From contig NZ_FQXY01000011.1 in the NCBI RefSeq assembly GCF_900130125.1, forward strand, positions 1,788,905-1,852,904: a DNA stretch of 64,000 nucleotides, given 5' to 3'. Shown piece by piece: positions 56,537-64,000 of this stretch. The notes below the pieces were generated by a model that searched no databases, was not told the origin of the DNA, and saw nothing but the letters and a program-made list of their open reading frames with translations. The position numbers and the translations under genes were made by a program. The stretch is from Bacteroides congonensis. GTDB taxonomy: Bacteria > Bacteroidota > Bacteroidia > Bacteroidales > Bacteroidaceae. Position 1 is the first letter of the stretch, and each line of letters begins with the position of its first letter.

Positions 56537-56782
56537 ATGAAGAGGAATGAAAAAATAGAAAAATTAGAAAGACTAGGTATTTTCAATCAATGGAAATATA
56601 ATACAGAAAGAGCAAATGAGACATTTAATATTGAATGTCCTGACTTCTCAATGACAAATGAAGAGCGGATGAACAATTTGTTAGATGTTGATTGCTGTTT
56701 TCATCGGTTTCTAGCTATTTCATTCCCTTTTAATGGTACTCCTGAAGGCGTTGCTTTTTGGGAGAATATTGCAAAAAAATAA
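56537..56782 (+). CDS. hypothetical phage protein
   Basis: 81 residues (MKRNEKIEKLERLGIFNQWK), helical. No family recognised. First gene of operon D. Confidence 0.55.
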   Translation: MKRNEKIEKLERLGIFNQWKYNTERANETFNIECPDFSMTNEERMNNLLDVDCCFHRFLAISFPFNGTPEGVAFWENIAKK

Positions 56783-56805
56783 TCGAACTTAATTGAATTG
56801 AAATT

Positions 56806-57312
56806 ATGAGTAAAAAAGATTTAATAGAGCAGAACATCACAAGAGTTCAAGAATATGTGAGGGAACTTATTGAAGATGCAAAGTGTAATAATGGTGTTTC
56901 GGAAACTCTTGAATCTACTTCAATAATTGTAGGTAATAGTGATGATATCTATGATTTTGCAATTTTATTTGCTTCTAATAGTGAATGTGTTTATTGTGAA
57001 TTCATAAATGGTAAAATAGAGTACATTGATTGTGAACTAGATTGTGAAATATGCCAATTTGAAGGAAGAATAATTTTTCAATATATAAACGGAAAATTTC
57101 ATAATCCTGATAGTCAAATTATCGAACTATCAAAGTTGCTGATGAAAGGCGAATTAAGAGACACAAAAAGTATCTTTTGTTCTATGGTACTTCGATTAAT
57201 GGATACTGAAGAATACAGTAACAATTATTGTAAATCTTTGGACTTAGTTCTGAGACTGTTTCCTGAAATAGATGGAGAATTATTAGAAAAGGAATTGGAT
57301 AAATATATTTAA
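56806..57312 (+). CDS. hypothetical phage protein
   Basis: 168 residues with several Cys (CEFINGKIEYIDCELDCEIC), possibly metal binding. No family recognised. Precedes the recombinase by 21 bp. Confidence 0.6.
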   Translation: MSKKDLIEQNITRVQEYVRELIEDAKCNNGVSETLESTSIIVGNSDDIYDFAILFASNSECVYCEFINGKIEYIDCELDCEICQFEGRIIFQYINGKFHNPDSQIIELSKLLMKGELRDTKSIFCSMVLRLMDTEEYSNNYCKSLDLVLRLFPEIDGELLEKELDKYI

Positions 57313-57333
57313 GCAATACAAAAAGGAATCATT

Positions 57334-58353
57334 ATGAAAGAATATGTTTTAACTAAAATACGTGATACTTTGTACGGTAAGATACCCAATGAAGAAATTT
57401 CGACAGTAATTGATTCGGTATCTTTCTGCCTAAAGAATTATGATATAATGGCAAAGGAAACGTCCGTTGTAGTATATGATAATTCCGATTCTCAAATTAT
57501 CAGTAAATTCTTCATAGCCAAAGCCGTGGAAGGATTATGCCAAAGTTCATTAGACTATTATCGTGTCATTTTAAGAGCGTTTATCTTACATGTAGGAAAA
57601 CATATCAAGGAAATCGTTACCGATGATGTCCGTGTCTATTTAGCCTATAAGAAGATTAATAAATGTAGTGATAATACTCTTAACAACATTCGAAGAACTT
57701 TGAGCAGCTTCTTTACTTGGTGCACAGAAGAAGGTGTACTTGATAGGAATCCAATGCTTAGAATCAAGGGAGTGCGACAAGTGAAGAAATTGAAGAAGCC
57801 ATTAAGTGAGGATGATATGGAGAGATTAAGGTCTTTGGCTAGGACAAAAAGGAATAAGGCTATAATCGAATTCTTGTTTTCCACCGGCTGTCGCGTATCC
57901 GAAATGGTAAATGTGAATCTCGGTGATGTAGATTGGCAAAATGGGCAGATTGATGTACTTGGAAAAGGGCGTAAGTACCGAACTGTTTACTTGTCTGCTC
58001 GCTGTAAAATAGCTCTTCAGGAATATGTTGATTCAAGAACAGATGATTTAGAAGCCCTATTTTTATCTGATTATGAGGGAATGTGCCAGCAGATAAAAGA
58101 TATGAATAAACTATCCCGGATATCCAAGGGAGCAGTTGAAATCATGCTAAGGAATCTAGGGAAAAAGGCGGGTATATCCAATGTACATCCACATAGACTT
58201 AGGAGAACAGCGGCAACTACAGCCCTAAAACGAGGAATGCCAATAGAACAGGTACAGAAGATGCTAGGTCATGAAAGCATTGAGACAACTACTATTTATG
58301 CACAATCAACCAATGACGAAGTTAAATTAGCCCATGAAAAATATATTATCTGA
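57334..58353 (+). CDS. tyrosine recombinase (XerC/D-type integrase)
   Basis: 339 residues. The catalytic set is complete: R187 (GCRVSE), K211-K214 region (GKGRK), H287-x-x-R290 (HPHRLRR), H313 (LGHES), Y322 (TIYAQ). N-terminal SAM-like domain about 55-135. Could integrate the phage, or resolve dimers or invert DNA. It lies 24 kb from the left boundary, which is unusual for a prophage integrase. Overlaps the methyltransferase-like gene by 20 bp. Confidence 0.9.
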   Translation: MKEYVLTKIRDTLYGKIPNEEISTVIDSVSFCLKNYDIMAKETSVVVYDNSDSQIISKFFIAKAVEGLCQSSLDYYRVILRAFILHVGKHIKEIVTDDVRVYLAYKKINKCSDNTLNNIRRTLSSFFTWCTEEGVLDRNPMLRIKGVRQVKKLKKPLSEDDMERLRSLARTKRNKAIIEFLFSTGCRVSEMVNVNLGDVDWQNGQIDVLGKGRKYRTVYLSARCKIALQEYVDSRTDDLEALFLSDYEGMCQQIKDMNKLSRISKGAVEIMLRNLGKKAGISNVHPHRLRRTAATTALKRGMPIEQVQKMLGHESIETTTIYAQSTNDEVKLAHEKYII

Positions 58354-58894
58354 CATAAATGTAATGTTGAACATAACAGACAGTTATCAGGCACCGGAAC
58401 GGATAATGAATCTTTTGTTTGGAGAGGAAAAAGAACGAATCAAGGTATTCAAAGACTTTTTGGATTACTTCAAATGTGATGTTAGTTACGACTGGTTCCA
58501 TGAATATTTTGAAAACGAACACGCTGATAGGAAGAATAACAAGCAGGATTTTACTCCTAAATGTCTTTCAACTTTGGTTTCTAAATTATTAGGTTCTGAT
58601 ACGGGTGTAACCTATGAGCCAACAGCCGGAACAGGCGGAATGCTCATTTCAAATTGGTACAATCACCGGAATAGTATCAGCTTCTTAGATTACAAACCTA
58701 ACGATCATTTGATAGTATGCGGTGAATTATCCGACAAAACAGTGCCTTTTCTTCTTTTCAATTTGGCTATAAGGGGAATATCCGGAATAGTATTTCATGG
58801 TGATACATTAAGAAACGATTATAAGGCAGCGTATATATTAACTAATAAATTCAATTCACCTTGTGACTTTTCAACAGTTACAAGGTGGAAATAA
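58334..58894 (+). CDS. shortened N6-adenine methyltransferase-like protein
   Basis: 186 residues. It has the HsdM-type SAM motif I (EPTAGTGGMLISNW) and helical N-terminal half, and a GDTL motif, but no NPPF/NPPY catalytic motif IV; the protein ends just where that should follow. Probably inactive as a methyltransferase, or needs a partner. The frame closes cleanly, so a frameshift is not evident. Confidence 0.7.
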   Translation: MKNILSDINVMLNITDSYQAPERIMNLLFGEEKERIKVFKDFLDYFKCDVSYDWFHEYFENEHADRKNNKQDFTPKCLSTLVSKLLGSDTGVTYEPTAGTGGMLISNWYNHRNSISFLDYKPNDHLIVCGELSDKTVPFLLFNLAIRGISGIVFHGDTLRNDYKAAYILTNKFNSPCDFSTVTRWK

Positions 58895-58913
58895 CCTTCA
58901 AAACAGAATAGTA

Positions 58914-59168
58914 ATGAGCATAAAGATAACGAAACGTGCATACACGAAGCTAATCAAAGAGGATTTGGATTGGCTTAATAAAGAATGCCCTGCTGGACTG
59001 GAGAAAGACCATATAGAGGCTGTATTGCGTAAATCTATTGATTTACTATATCCAAGAGATGAAAATTTTAAAGTAAGATGCCCTTATTGTGGCTCTACAA
59101 AGGTTATCATGTTTGACGCAGATAACGACATGTGTAATAAATGTGGGAAGTATTTCCCCAGTAAATAA
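58914..59168 (+). CDS. small zinc-ribbon phage protein
   Basis: Start at ATG 58914 (MSIKITKRAYTKLIKEDLDW). 84 residues ending in a zinc ribbon (CPYCGSTKVIMFDADNDMCN, then KCGKYF). Likely DNA or RNA binding. Role unknown. Confidence 0.65.
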   Translation: MSIKITKRAYTKLIKEDLDWLNKECPAGLEKDHIEAVLRKSIDLLYPRDENFKVRCPYCGSTKVIMFDADNDMCNKCGKYFPSK

Positions 59169-59187
59169 CCTTCATAACAAGATAGAT

Positions 59188-59481
59188 ATGAATTTTAAAT
59201 CATTGGTAGCTCAATTAGCAAATCGCATCAATCAGCCGCATGTGGTTGAAACATATATGCGTAAAGTTTTTGCGTCTGGTGTTGAGTGGCAGAAAAAGCA
59301 ATCTCCTTGGATAAGTGTAAAAGAGCAATTACCTGAAACCAACGATGGACAATCTTTATATGAGGTTGTCGTAGTTACTTCCGATAGAAGATTCTTAGTT
59401 GTAGTTAATATAGAAGTAGAACATCTTGTTAGGCTTTTAGGAGTCACCCATTGGATGAATATACCGCAATTTAATGAATAG
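59188..59481 (+). CDS. DUF551-like phage protein
   Basis: Start at ATG 59188 (MNFKSLVAQLANRINQPHVV). 97 residues; the block QSPWISVKEQLPETNDGQSL then THWMNIP fits the DUF551 pattern common in phages. Function unknown. Confidence 0.65.
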   Translation: MNFKSLVAQLANRINQPHVVETYMRKVFASGVEWQKKQSPWISVKEQLPETNDGQSLYEVVVVTSDRRFLVVVNIEVEHLVRLLGVTHWMNIPQFNE

Positions 59482-59488
59482 GACTAAT

Positions 59489-59641
59489 ATGAAGTATATC
59501 TGTATAAAAGAGTGTTGCGCATTAGATGTGCAACAACTCATTCTCAAACAAATGTTTCGTGTTGGCCAAGTATATGAATTTGCGGAAAAGCCAGACAAGA
59601 AGTTTTTTAGAAAAGTGAATACATTAAATTATAAAGAATGA
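59489..59641 (+). CDS. very small phage protein
   Basis: 50 residues (MKYICIKECCALDVQQLILK, then FRVGQVYEFAEKPDKKFF). Starts 7 bp after the DUF551-like gene and overlaps the next by 4 bp. Unknown. Confidence 0.5.
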   Translation: MKYICIKECCALDVQQLILKQMFRVGQVYEFAEKPDKKFFRKVNTLNYKE

Positions 59642-60006
59642 AAGAACTAGAAATTGCTGCCCAAGAAGAATTAATGCATAGCTATTCATCTTCTACCGTA
59701 ATTATTAGCACATACGGAGAATCTGCGAGAATAGAAAAATGTGAACCGTTCTTTTTCAGCCAAGAAGCAATGATTAATATGTTTCGAAAAGGTGCAGAAT
59801 GGCAGGCAAAGCAAAATCCATGGCGTAATTTCAAAGATGAATACCCGAAACCAAACTCCCATATTCTACGAAAAATGACTCACACTGATTGTCAAGCCTA
59901 CGGTAAGACAATATATTATGCTGATTTTTGGGGTGAAGATAGACCGGATAAATGGGAACAGGATAACGATAAAGTAGTCTATGAATGGCAATATATTAAC
60001 AAATAA
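59638..60006 (+). CDS. hypothetical phage protein
   Basis: 122 residues; GAEWQAKQNPWRNFKDEYPK and DKVVYEWQYI recall the DUF551 neighbour, so perhaps a diverged relative. Function unknown. Confidence 0.55.
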   Translation: MKELEIAAQEELMHSYSSSTVIISTYGESARIEKCEPFFFSQEAMINMFRKGAEWQAKQNPWRNFKDEYPKPNSHILRKMTHTDCQAYGKTIYYADFWGEDRPDKWEQDNDKVVYEWQYINK

Positions 60007-60014
60007 TATAAGAA

Positions 60015-60557
60015 ATGAAAGCAATAACAATAAAACAACCGTGGGCCTCTTTGATAGTTCACGGTTTTAAAAACATCGAGAACCGTACCTGGGCGTGTCC
60101 ATGGAAATACATAGGGCATAGAGTGTTAATCCATGCAAGTGGGAAACCTGTAGAAATGAGAAATCCCAATAGTGTATTTACAAAAGCTCAATGGGATAGT
60201 CTGCCTGTTGAGTTTCAACGAAAAATAATATGCGCAGAGGGCATTGTCAATTCTGCTATCATTGGAAGTGTAGAAATAATTGGATGCTCTATTAATCATC
60301 CTTCTAAATGGGCAGAGAAATCCGATGATAGTAAAGGCTATTATGAAAATCCTATTTATAACTGGGTACTAGCTAATCCTATATTATTTCCAGAGCCGAT
60401 ACCGGCTAAAGGGAAATTGTCATTTTGGGAGTATCCCAATATCAATTCAGAGGACGATATCTGCTTGTGTAATTTGGTCGTAAATGAAAGGAATCAAGTC
60501 GTTAGCTATGGAGAGTATGACCGATGTGTATACTGTGGTAGTAAATGGAGTAAATAA
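60015..60557 (+). CDS. ASCH-domain protein
   Basis: 180 residues. Start MKAITIKQPWASLIVHGFKN, IENRTWACPWKYIGHRVLIH, and a later beta barrel (AIIGSVEIIGCSIN) identify the ASCH fold of the PUA superfamily, which binds RNA or modified nucleotides. A C-terminal Cys pair (CLCN, CVYCGSKW) may bind zinc. In phages ASCH proteins may read modified bases. Inference. Confidence 0.8.
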   Translation: MKAITIKQPWASLIVHGFKNIENRTWACPWKYIGHRVLIHASGKPVEMRNPNSVFTKAQWDSLPVEFQRKIICAEGIVNSAIIGSVEIIGCSINHPSKWAEKSDDSKGYYENPIYNWVLANPILFPEPIPAKGKLSFWEYPNINSEDDICLCNLVVNERNQVVSYGEYDRCVYCGSKWSK

Positions 60558-60587
60558 CAATAGTACAGAATAATAGTAACATAATAG

Positions 60588-61709
60588 TTAGATATGAATT
60601 ATACTGTCAATATCTTCTTCATTGTCAACATACATTTTGATGTATTTTCTTAATAAGGTTGGATTATTGACACATTCATCTGTTTTAATTATTTGGAGAT
60701 TATTCAATCCATATAAAGATGTCAAATTCCAATTTGTCATTTCTTGTAGTGAGCGTTTTATCTCAATTTCTGATTTTGCGTCTTTAGTGAATATTGTAAT
60801 ATTCTTCTTTTGAGGATTAGTGGATGAAGATTGTCTTTCAAAAAAGGCTTTAAAATATTGGCTGTCATTTATGCCTAATGAATGCCCAAATATTGTAATA
60901 TCATCAGCATCCATTAAATCATATACCATAGCAGGAGGATTATATTGAGAATCAAATGATTTTTGTATGAAGTCATAGTTATGAGCAATTTTATCATCTC
61001 TTGTTCCTAATATAATATTTTCATCTAAGATACATCCATGTACATAGTTTATTGTATCATTAAATTCCATTGCAAAACTGGAATTAGGAGTTACTTCACT
61101 AAAACTTGTGTAGTTAAAAGAATATATTACAATTTGATCATTTGATTTATTCGGTATAAAGACTCTTGCGACAATTGCAGCTATAGAATTTTCGTTAATA
61201 GCTTCTTGCTGTACTTTTATGAGATATTGTATTAATCCATCTTTTATGAGCTGTAAGGCTTTTTTGTCTCGTTCAATAGGAGAATTTAATATATCTTCAT
61301 GGGACAAACGGAGGTAATAATCAAATTGTGGCATCCATAATATATCTTTATTTAATAGTTTGTTTACTGTTTTGGCATTGGCTTGTATAAATGAATTGTA
61401 CTTAGAGATTGGCCCATTGGTTTGAATCAGATTTAAGATTTCTTTCTCCTTGTCGTTGTATAGGTCTATTATTTGCCCATTATTGTTTTTGATTCTTATA
61501 TAATAATTGTATAACTCATTCTCCAAATCATACCATTTTACAGCATCTAAATTATCGTTCCATTTGTCATTTAAATGTTTGATTAAAGGAGATGGGTAGT
61601 CTTTGGGACAAAATTCGGATTGGCAAAAGTCCTTGTATGAAGTCTTTCTGCCTAAACAAAGGTCAAATCCGTTACCTATTATCAGAACTCTTTTTCTGTC
61701 TTTATTCAT
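60588..61709 (-). CDS. AbiH-family phage defence protein
   Basis: 373 residues. The start has the AbiH signature VLIIGNGFDLCLGRKTSYKDFC (as VLIIGNGFDLCLG then TSYKDFC), and the C-terminal block DADDITIFGHSLGINDSQYF with SLGxND is typical. AbiH proteins cause abortive infection by some phages. It is reversed against all neighbours, has its own host-type -7 box (TACCTTTG on the minus strand, 61721-61714), and so is likely expressed in the lysogen. The start codon lies 4 bp from that box, so the mRNA is nearly leaderless. Confidence 0.85.
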   Translation of the reverse strand: MNKDRKRVLIIGNGFDLCLGRKTSYKDFCQSEFCPKDYPSPLIKHLNDKWNDNLDAVKWYDLENELYNYYIRIKNNNGQIIDLYNDKEKEILNLIQTNGPISKYNSFIQANAKTVNKLLNKDILWMPQFDYYLRLSHEDILNSPIERDKKALQLIKDGLIQYLIKVQQEAINENSIAAIVARVFIPNKSNDQIVIYSFNYTSFSEVTPNSSFAMEFNDTINYVHGCILDENIILGTRDDKIAHNYDFIQKSFDSQYNPPAMVYDLMDADDITIFGHSLGINDSQYFKAFFERQSSSTNPQKKNITIFTKDAKSEIEIKRSLQEMTNWNLTSLYGLNNLQIIKTDECVNNPTLLRKYIKMYVDNEEDIDSIIHI

Positions 61710-61772
61710 ATTGCAAAGGTAAGGAAAGATTGTAATAATAAGAACTGAAATTTATATAATTGTTGAACCTTT

Positions 61773-61796
61773 GGTGTATTGTTTATTCGATACACC
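61773..61796 (+). terminator. terminator-like hairpin just before the epimerase gene
   Basis: GGTGTAT, 10-nt loop, ATACACC, then TTTATTTTTTTT. It looks like a Rho-independent terminator on the + strand yet sits 14 bp before a start codon, where it could act as an attenuator or end a short antisense transcript. Confidence 0.6.
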
Positions 61797-61810
61797 TTTA
61801 TTTTTTTGTG

Positions 61811-62620
61811 ATGATGAGAAAAATGATTGTAACCGGTAGTGAGGGGTTTATAGGCAAAGCCCTTTGCTGCGAATTGACAAAAAGAGGGGTTGAAGTCATA
61901 GGACTTGATCGAAAGTCTGGTACTGAAGCCACAAAAGTATGTGAGCTCCTGAAAAATGGGGGTATTGATTGTGTGTTCCATTTGGCGGCGCAAACTAGTG
62001 TGTTTAATGGAAACCTGGAACAAATCAGGAAGGATAACATTGATACTTTCATGCGAGTAGCTGATGCATGTAACCAGTATCATGTGAAGTTAGTATACGC
62101 CAGTTCGTCAACGGCGAATCCGGAGAATACCACTTCCATGTATGGAATAAGCAAGTATTTCGATGAACAGTATGCATCTATCTATTGTAAGGCTGCGACC
62201 GGGTGCCGGCTGCATAATGTATATGGACCTAATCCGCGAAAAAGAACTCTTCTCTGGTTCCTGATAGAAAAGGAAAACGTGTCTTTATACAATTGTGGTC
62301 AGAATATCCGGTGCTTCACTTACATAGATGATGTCGTCGAAGGGCTTATTTATGCGGTGGGCTGTAACCGGCAGCTTATCAATATTTGTAACGTCCAACC
62401 TGTGACTACTATGTATTTTGCTTCTTTAGTAAAATACTACAAACCGCTTGAAATTGAGCTAATTAATGAAAAACGGGATTTTGACAATTTGGAGCAGTCG
62501 GTGAACCGGGATATCTATTTAGTACCTTTGTCTTATACGTCAGTCGAGGACGGAGTAAAAAAAGTATTCGCAGTGCGGAGAGAGGATAATTCTCAAAAAA
62601 ATGCGGGGGCGGAGAAATAG
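61811..62620 (+). CDS. NAD-dependent epimerase/dehydratase-like protein
   Basis: I start at ATG 61811 (MMRKMIVTGSEGFIGKALCC); 61814 and 61823 are alternatives, and earlier codons fall in the terminator. About 269 residues. Extended SDR fold: VTGSEGFIGKALC, DCVFHLAAQTSV, and YGISKYFDEQY with the YxxxK pair. It may make or change a nucleotide sugar for surface or DNA glycosylation. Position next to terminase is odd. Substrate unknown. Confidence 0.8.
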   Translation: MMRKMIVTGSEGFIGKALCCELTKRGVEVIGLDRKSGTEATKVCELLKNGGIDCVFHLAAQTSVFNGNLEQIRKDNIDTFMRVADACNQYHVKLVYASSSTANPENTTSMYGISKYFDEQYASIYCKAATGCRLHNVYGPNPRKRTLLWFLIEKENVSLYNCGQNIRCFTYIDDVVEGLIYAVGCNRQLINICNVQPVTTMYFASLVKYYKPLEIELINEKRDFDNLEQSVNRDIYLVPLSYTSVEDGVKKVFAVRREDNSQKNAGAEK

Positions 62621-62651
62621 AAATCCTATTAGTGTACAACCATTCTAATTT

Positions 62652-62696
62652 ATTCCTGCATGTTGAGTAACTATCATTGTTTCTTCATGCAGGAAT
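62652..62696 (+). other. hairpin before the terminase genes
   Basis: ATTCCTGCATG (62652-62662) pairs perfectly with CATGCAGGAAT (62686-62696), 23-nt loop. No T-run follows. It may be a late-gene leader structure or part of the packaging (cos/pac) region. Confidence 0.5.
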
Positions 62697-62712
62697 TTAA
62701 TAATTTGAAGCT

Positions 62713-63255
62713 ATGAGTAGAGAGAATGTATTAACATTGAAACAAGAGAAGTTCTGTCAATATTACGTTGATATTGATGGCAACGCAAGTGAAGCATACC
62801 GGATGGCTTACGACTGCACTAAGATGAAGCAGGAGAGCGTTTGGCGCAATGCTCATGCCCTTATGCAGAACATCAAGGTTACATCAAGGATAAAAGAGAT
62901 AAGAGAAAAGAGGGCGAAAGAATCTGAAGTTAAACGTGAAACAGTTGAACGTGTGCTGATGGATATCATAACTTCTGATCCTAATGACTTGTATATTGTC
63001 GATGAGCTAACAGGTAAGGTAAAGATGAAAAGTCCTTCGCAGCTTCCAAAGCGTACACGCAATGCATTGAAGAAGATTCAGAATAAGAGAGGAGAAGTTG
63101 TCTATGAGTTCAACGGTAAAACAGAAGCCGCTCGCTTGCTTGGTGCCTGGAATGGATGGGAAGCCGATAAGAATGTCAACATCAAAGGTGGAGACGGAAA
63201 TAAAGTCGGTGAACTTCGTATCGGATTTGAAGATAATGAGAATTCGGAAGAATAG
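62713..63255 (+). CDS. terminase small subunit
   Basis: 180 residues. Terminase_2 pattern: LTLKQEKFCQYYVDIDGNAS, EAYRMAYDCTKMKQESVWRN, then a coiled helical middle and a C-terminal tail (AARLLGAWNGWEADKNVNI). It recognises phage DNA ends and loads the large subunit encoded next. Confidence 0.9.
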   Translation: MSRENVLTLKQEKFCQYYVDIDGNASEAYRMAYDCTKMKQESVWRNAHALMQNIKVTSRIKEIREKRAKESEVKRETVERVLMDIITSDPNDLYIVDELTGKVKMKSPSQLPKRTRNALKKIQNKRGEVVYEFNGKTEAARLLGAWNGWEADKNVNIKGGDGNKVGELRIGFEDNENSEE

Positions 63256-63316
63256 AACAATTTGAACTGCAAAATCCGGTATTCATTCTACGGAGAAACC
63301 TTACTTTTAGAACAAT

Positions 63317-63925
63317 ATGGTTATAAATTATAAGAAGCTAAATCCTAACGGATTCTATCTATTGAAGTACTTGAATGATGAGACTATCCGTTTTATCATT
63401 CTCTATGGAGGTTCATCTTCCGGTAAATCGTATAGTGTGGCACAAACCATACTGATACAGACATTACAGGATGGTGAAAACACTCTTGTCATGCGTAAGG
63501 TAGGAGCTTCTATTCTCAAAACCATTTATGAAGATTATAAGGTCGCTGCGATCGGTCTTGGCATCTCCCATTTGTTCAAATTTCAACAGAATACTATTAA
63601 ATGTCTGGTAAATGGTGCGAAGATAGATTTCTCCGGTCTTGACGATCCGGAGAAAATAAAAGGTATCTCTAACTATAAGCGAGTTCAGTTAGAGGAATGG
63701 TCAGAGTTCGAGCATCCGGATTTCAAGCAGCTACGTAAGCGTTTGCGTGGTAAGAAAGGGCAGCAGATTATTTGTACCTTTAACCCGATCAGTGAAAGCC
63801 ATTGGATAAAGAAAGAGTTTATTGATAAAGATAAATGGCATGATGTACCGATGACTGTTACCATTGCCGGCAAAGAATTGCCGCAAACAATTGATAGACG
63901 GATTCATTTGTCTAAAAATCAGTAA
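63317..63925 (+). pseudogene. terminase large subunit, N-terminal part only
   Basis: 202 residues with the ATPase half: Walker A GGSSSGKS (31-38), VMRKVGASILKTIYEDY, the acidic Walker B LEEWSEFEHPD, and the coupling motif TFNPISESHWIKKEF. Full proteins of this PBSX-like family have more than 400 residues and a C-terminal nuclease. The frame stops at 63925 (TAA), followed by A/T-rich sequence that continues to the edge without coding. So the gene is cut by an intron, an inserted element, or a nonsense change. Confidence 0.72.
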
Positions 63926-64000
63926 ATTACGATGCTGTGTTAAAATGTTTTTTTATTTTAGTGAATTGAACATAAAAAAATCCAACTACCATTTCTGATA
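63926..64000. other. A/T-rich non-coding end of window after the broken terminase
   Basis: Seventy-five bases with runs of T and A and no frame that continues the terminase in any phase I read. Possibly the 5' end of an inserted element or intron. Confidence 0.4.

Larger units (their letters stand above)
33190..64000. mobile_element. prophage (left boundary approximate, right end beyond window)
   Basis: Everything from about 33.2 kb to the edge is phage-like: repressor with divergent early promoter, tRNA-like genes, Erf, exonuclease, SSB, NinB-like, helicase, replication initiator and loader, tyrosine recombinase, terminase subunits. Most rightward genes are short and tightly packed. The left boundary is placed after the orphan terminator and near a repeated TTCGACCAT motif; no att duplicate can be tested because the right end is missing. 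Confidence 0.88.

Overview
The window looks like a Bacteroides chromosome: at many gene starts I see the Bacteroides-type promoter (-33 TTTG, about 19-20 bp, -7 TAnnTTTG), there are few Shine-Dalgarno sites, and the gene families are typical (class III fructose bisphosphatase, BspA-like leucine-rich repeats, SPII lipoproteins). A host segment (1 to about 33,200) is followed by a prophage (about 33,200 to the right edge). The prophage continues past the window.

Host segment. It opens with the 3' end of an Rhs-type polymorphic toxin gene and a small membrane protein that may be its immunity partner, then a leucine-rich lipoprotein and a HigBA-type toxin-antitoxin pair set between two related palindromes. 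Next come a BspA-like protein, a CPBP membrane protease, Tex, a hybrid-topology sensor kinase overlapping a 5'-nucleotidase-like phosphatase, an AraC regulator, a Crp/Fnr regulator divergent from a lipoprotein with an FNR-like box between them, tRNA-Glu and tRNA-Ser, the RavA-ViaA pair, an AspT-type transporter, fbp, an exported repeat protein, an acyl-CoA synthetase, the GDP-fucose pair gmd-fcl, a dicarboxylate symporter and the oxidative pentose phosphate cluster gnd-zwf-pgl.

Prophage. The left part has a leftward repressor operon (repressor, lipoprotein, small membrane protein, Trypco2-like protein) facing a rightward early promoter with repressor operators. Small accessory genes follow, including an SPFH-domain lipoprotein. 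From 36,056 to 36,454 and 39,741 to 40,501 there is a striking set of structured non-coding RNAs: five tRNA-like sequences with good acceptor and T arms but abnormal anticodon arms, plus hairpins capped by GTGA loops whose stems covary. Four operons then follow, each opened by a near-identical promoter (tandem GGCG sites 11 bp apart, TTTG, exactly 20 bp, TA(A/C)CTTTA). They encode Erf annealing protein, PD-(D/E)XK nuclease, SSB, NinB-like protein, SNF2 helicase, VRR-NUC nuclease, replication initiator and DnaC-like loader; then ParB-like proteins, HNH nuclease and a GT-A-like glycosyltransferase; then a RarA C-terminal-like protein, a DUF3560 protein and a PAPS-reductase-like enzyme; then a tyrosine recombinase, a shortened methyltransferase-like protein and small genes. 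An AbiH-type defence gene lies in reverse before a sugar-nucleotide epimerase-like gene and the terminase genes. The large terminase frame stops after 202 codons, so the gene is broken or interrupted.

The most novel material is the tRNA-like/hairpin RNA cluster and the repeated phage promoter. Functions of about twenty small phage genes cannot be read from sequence.
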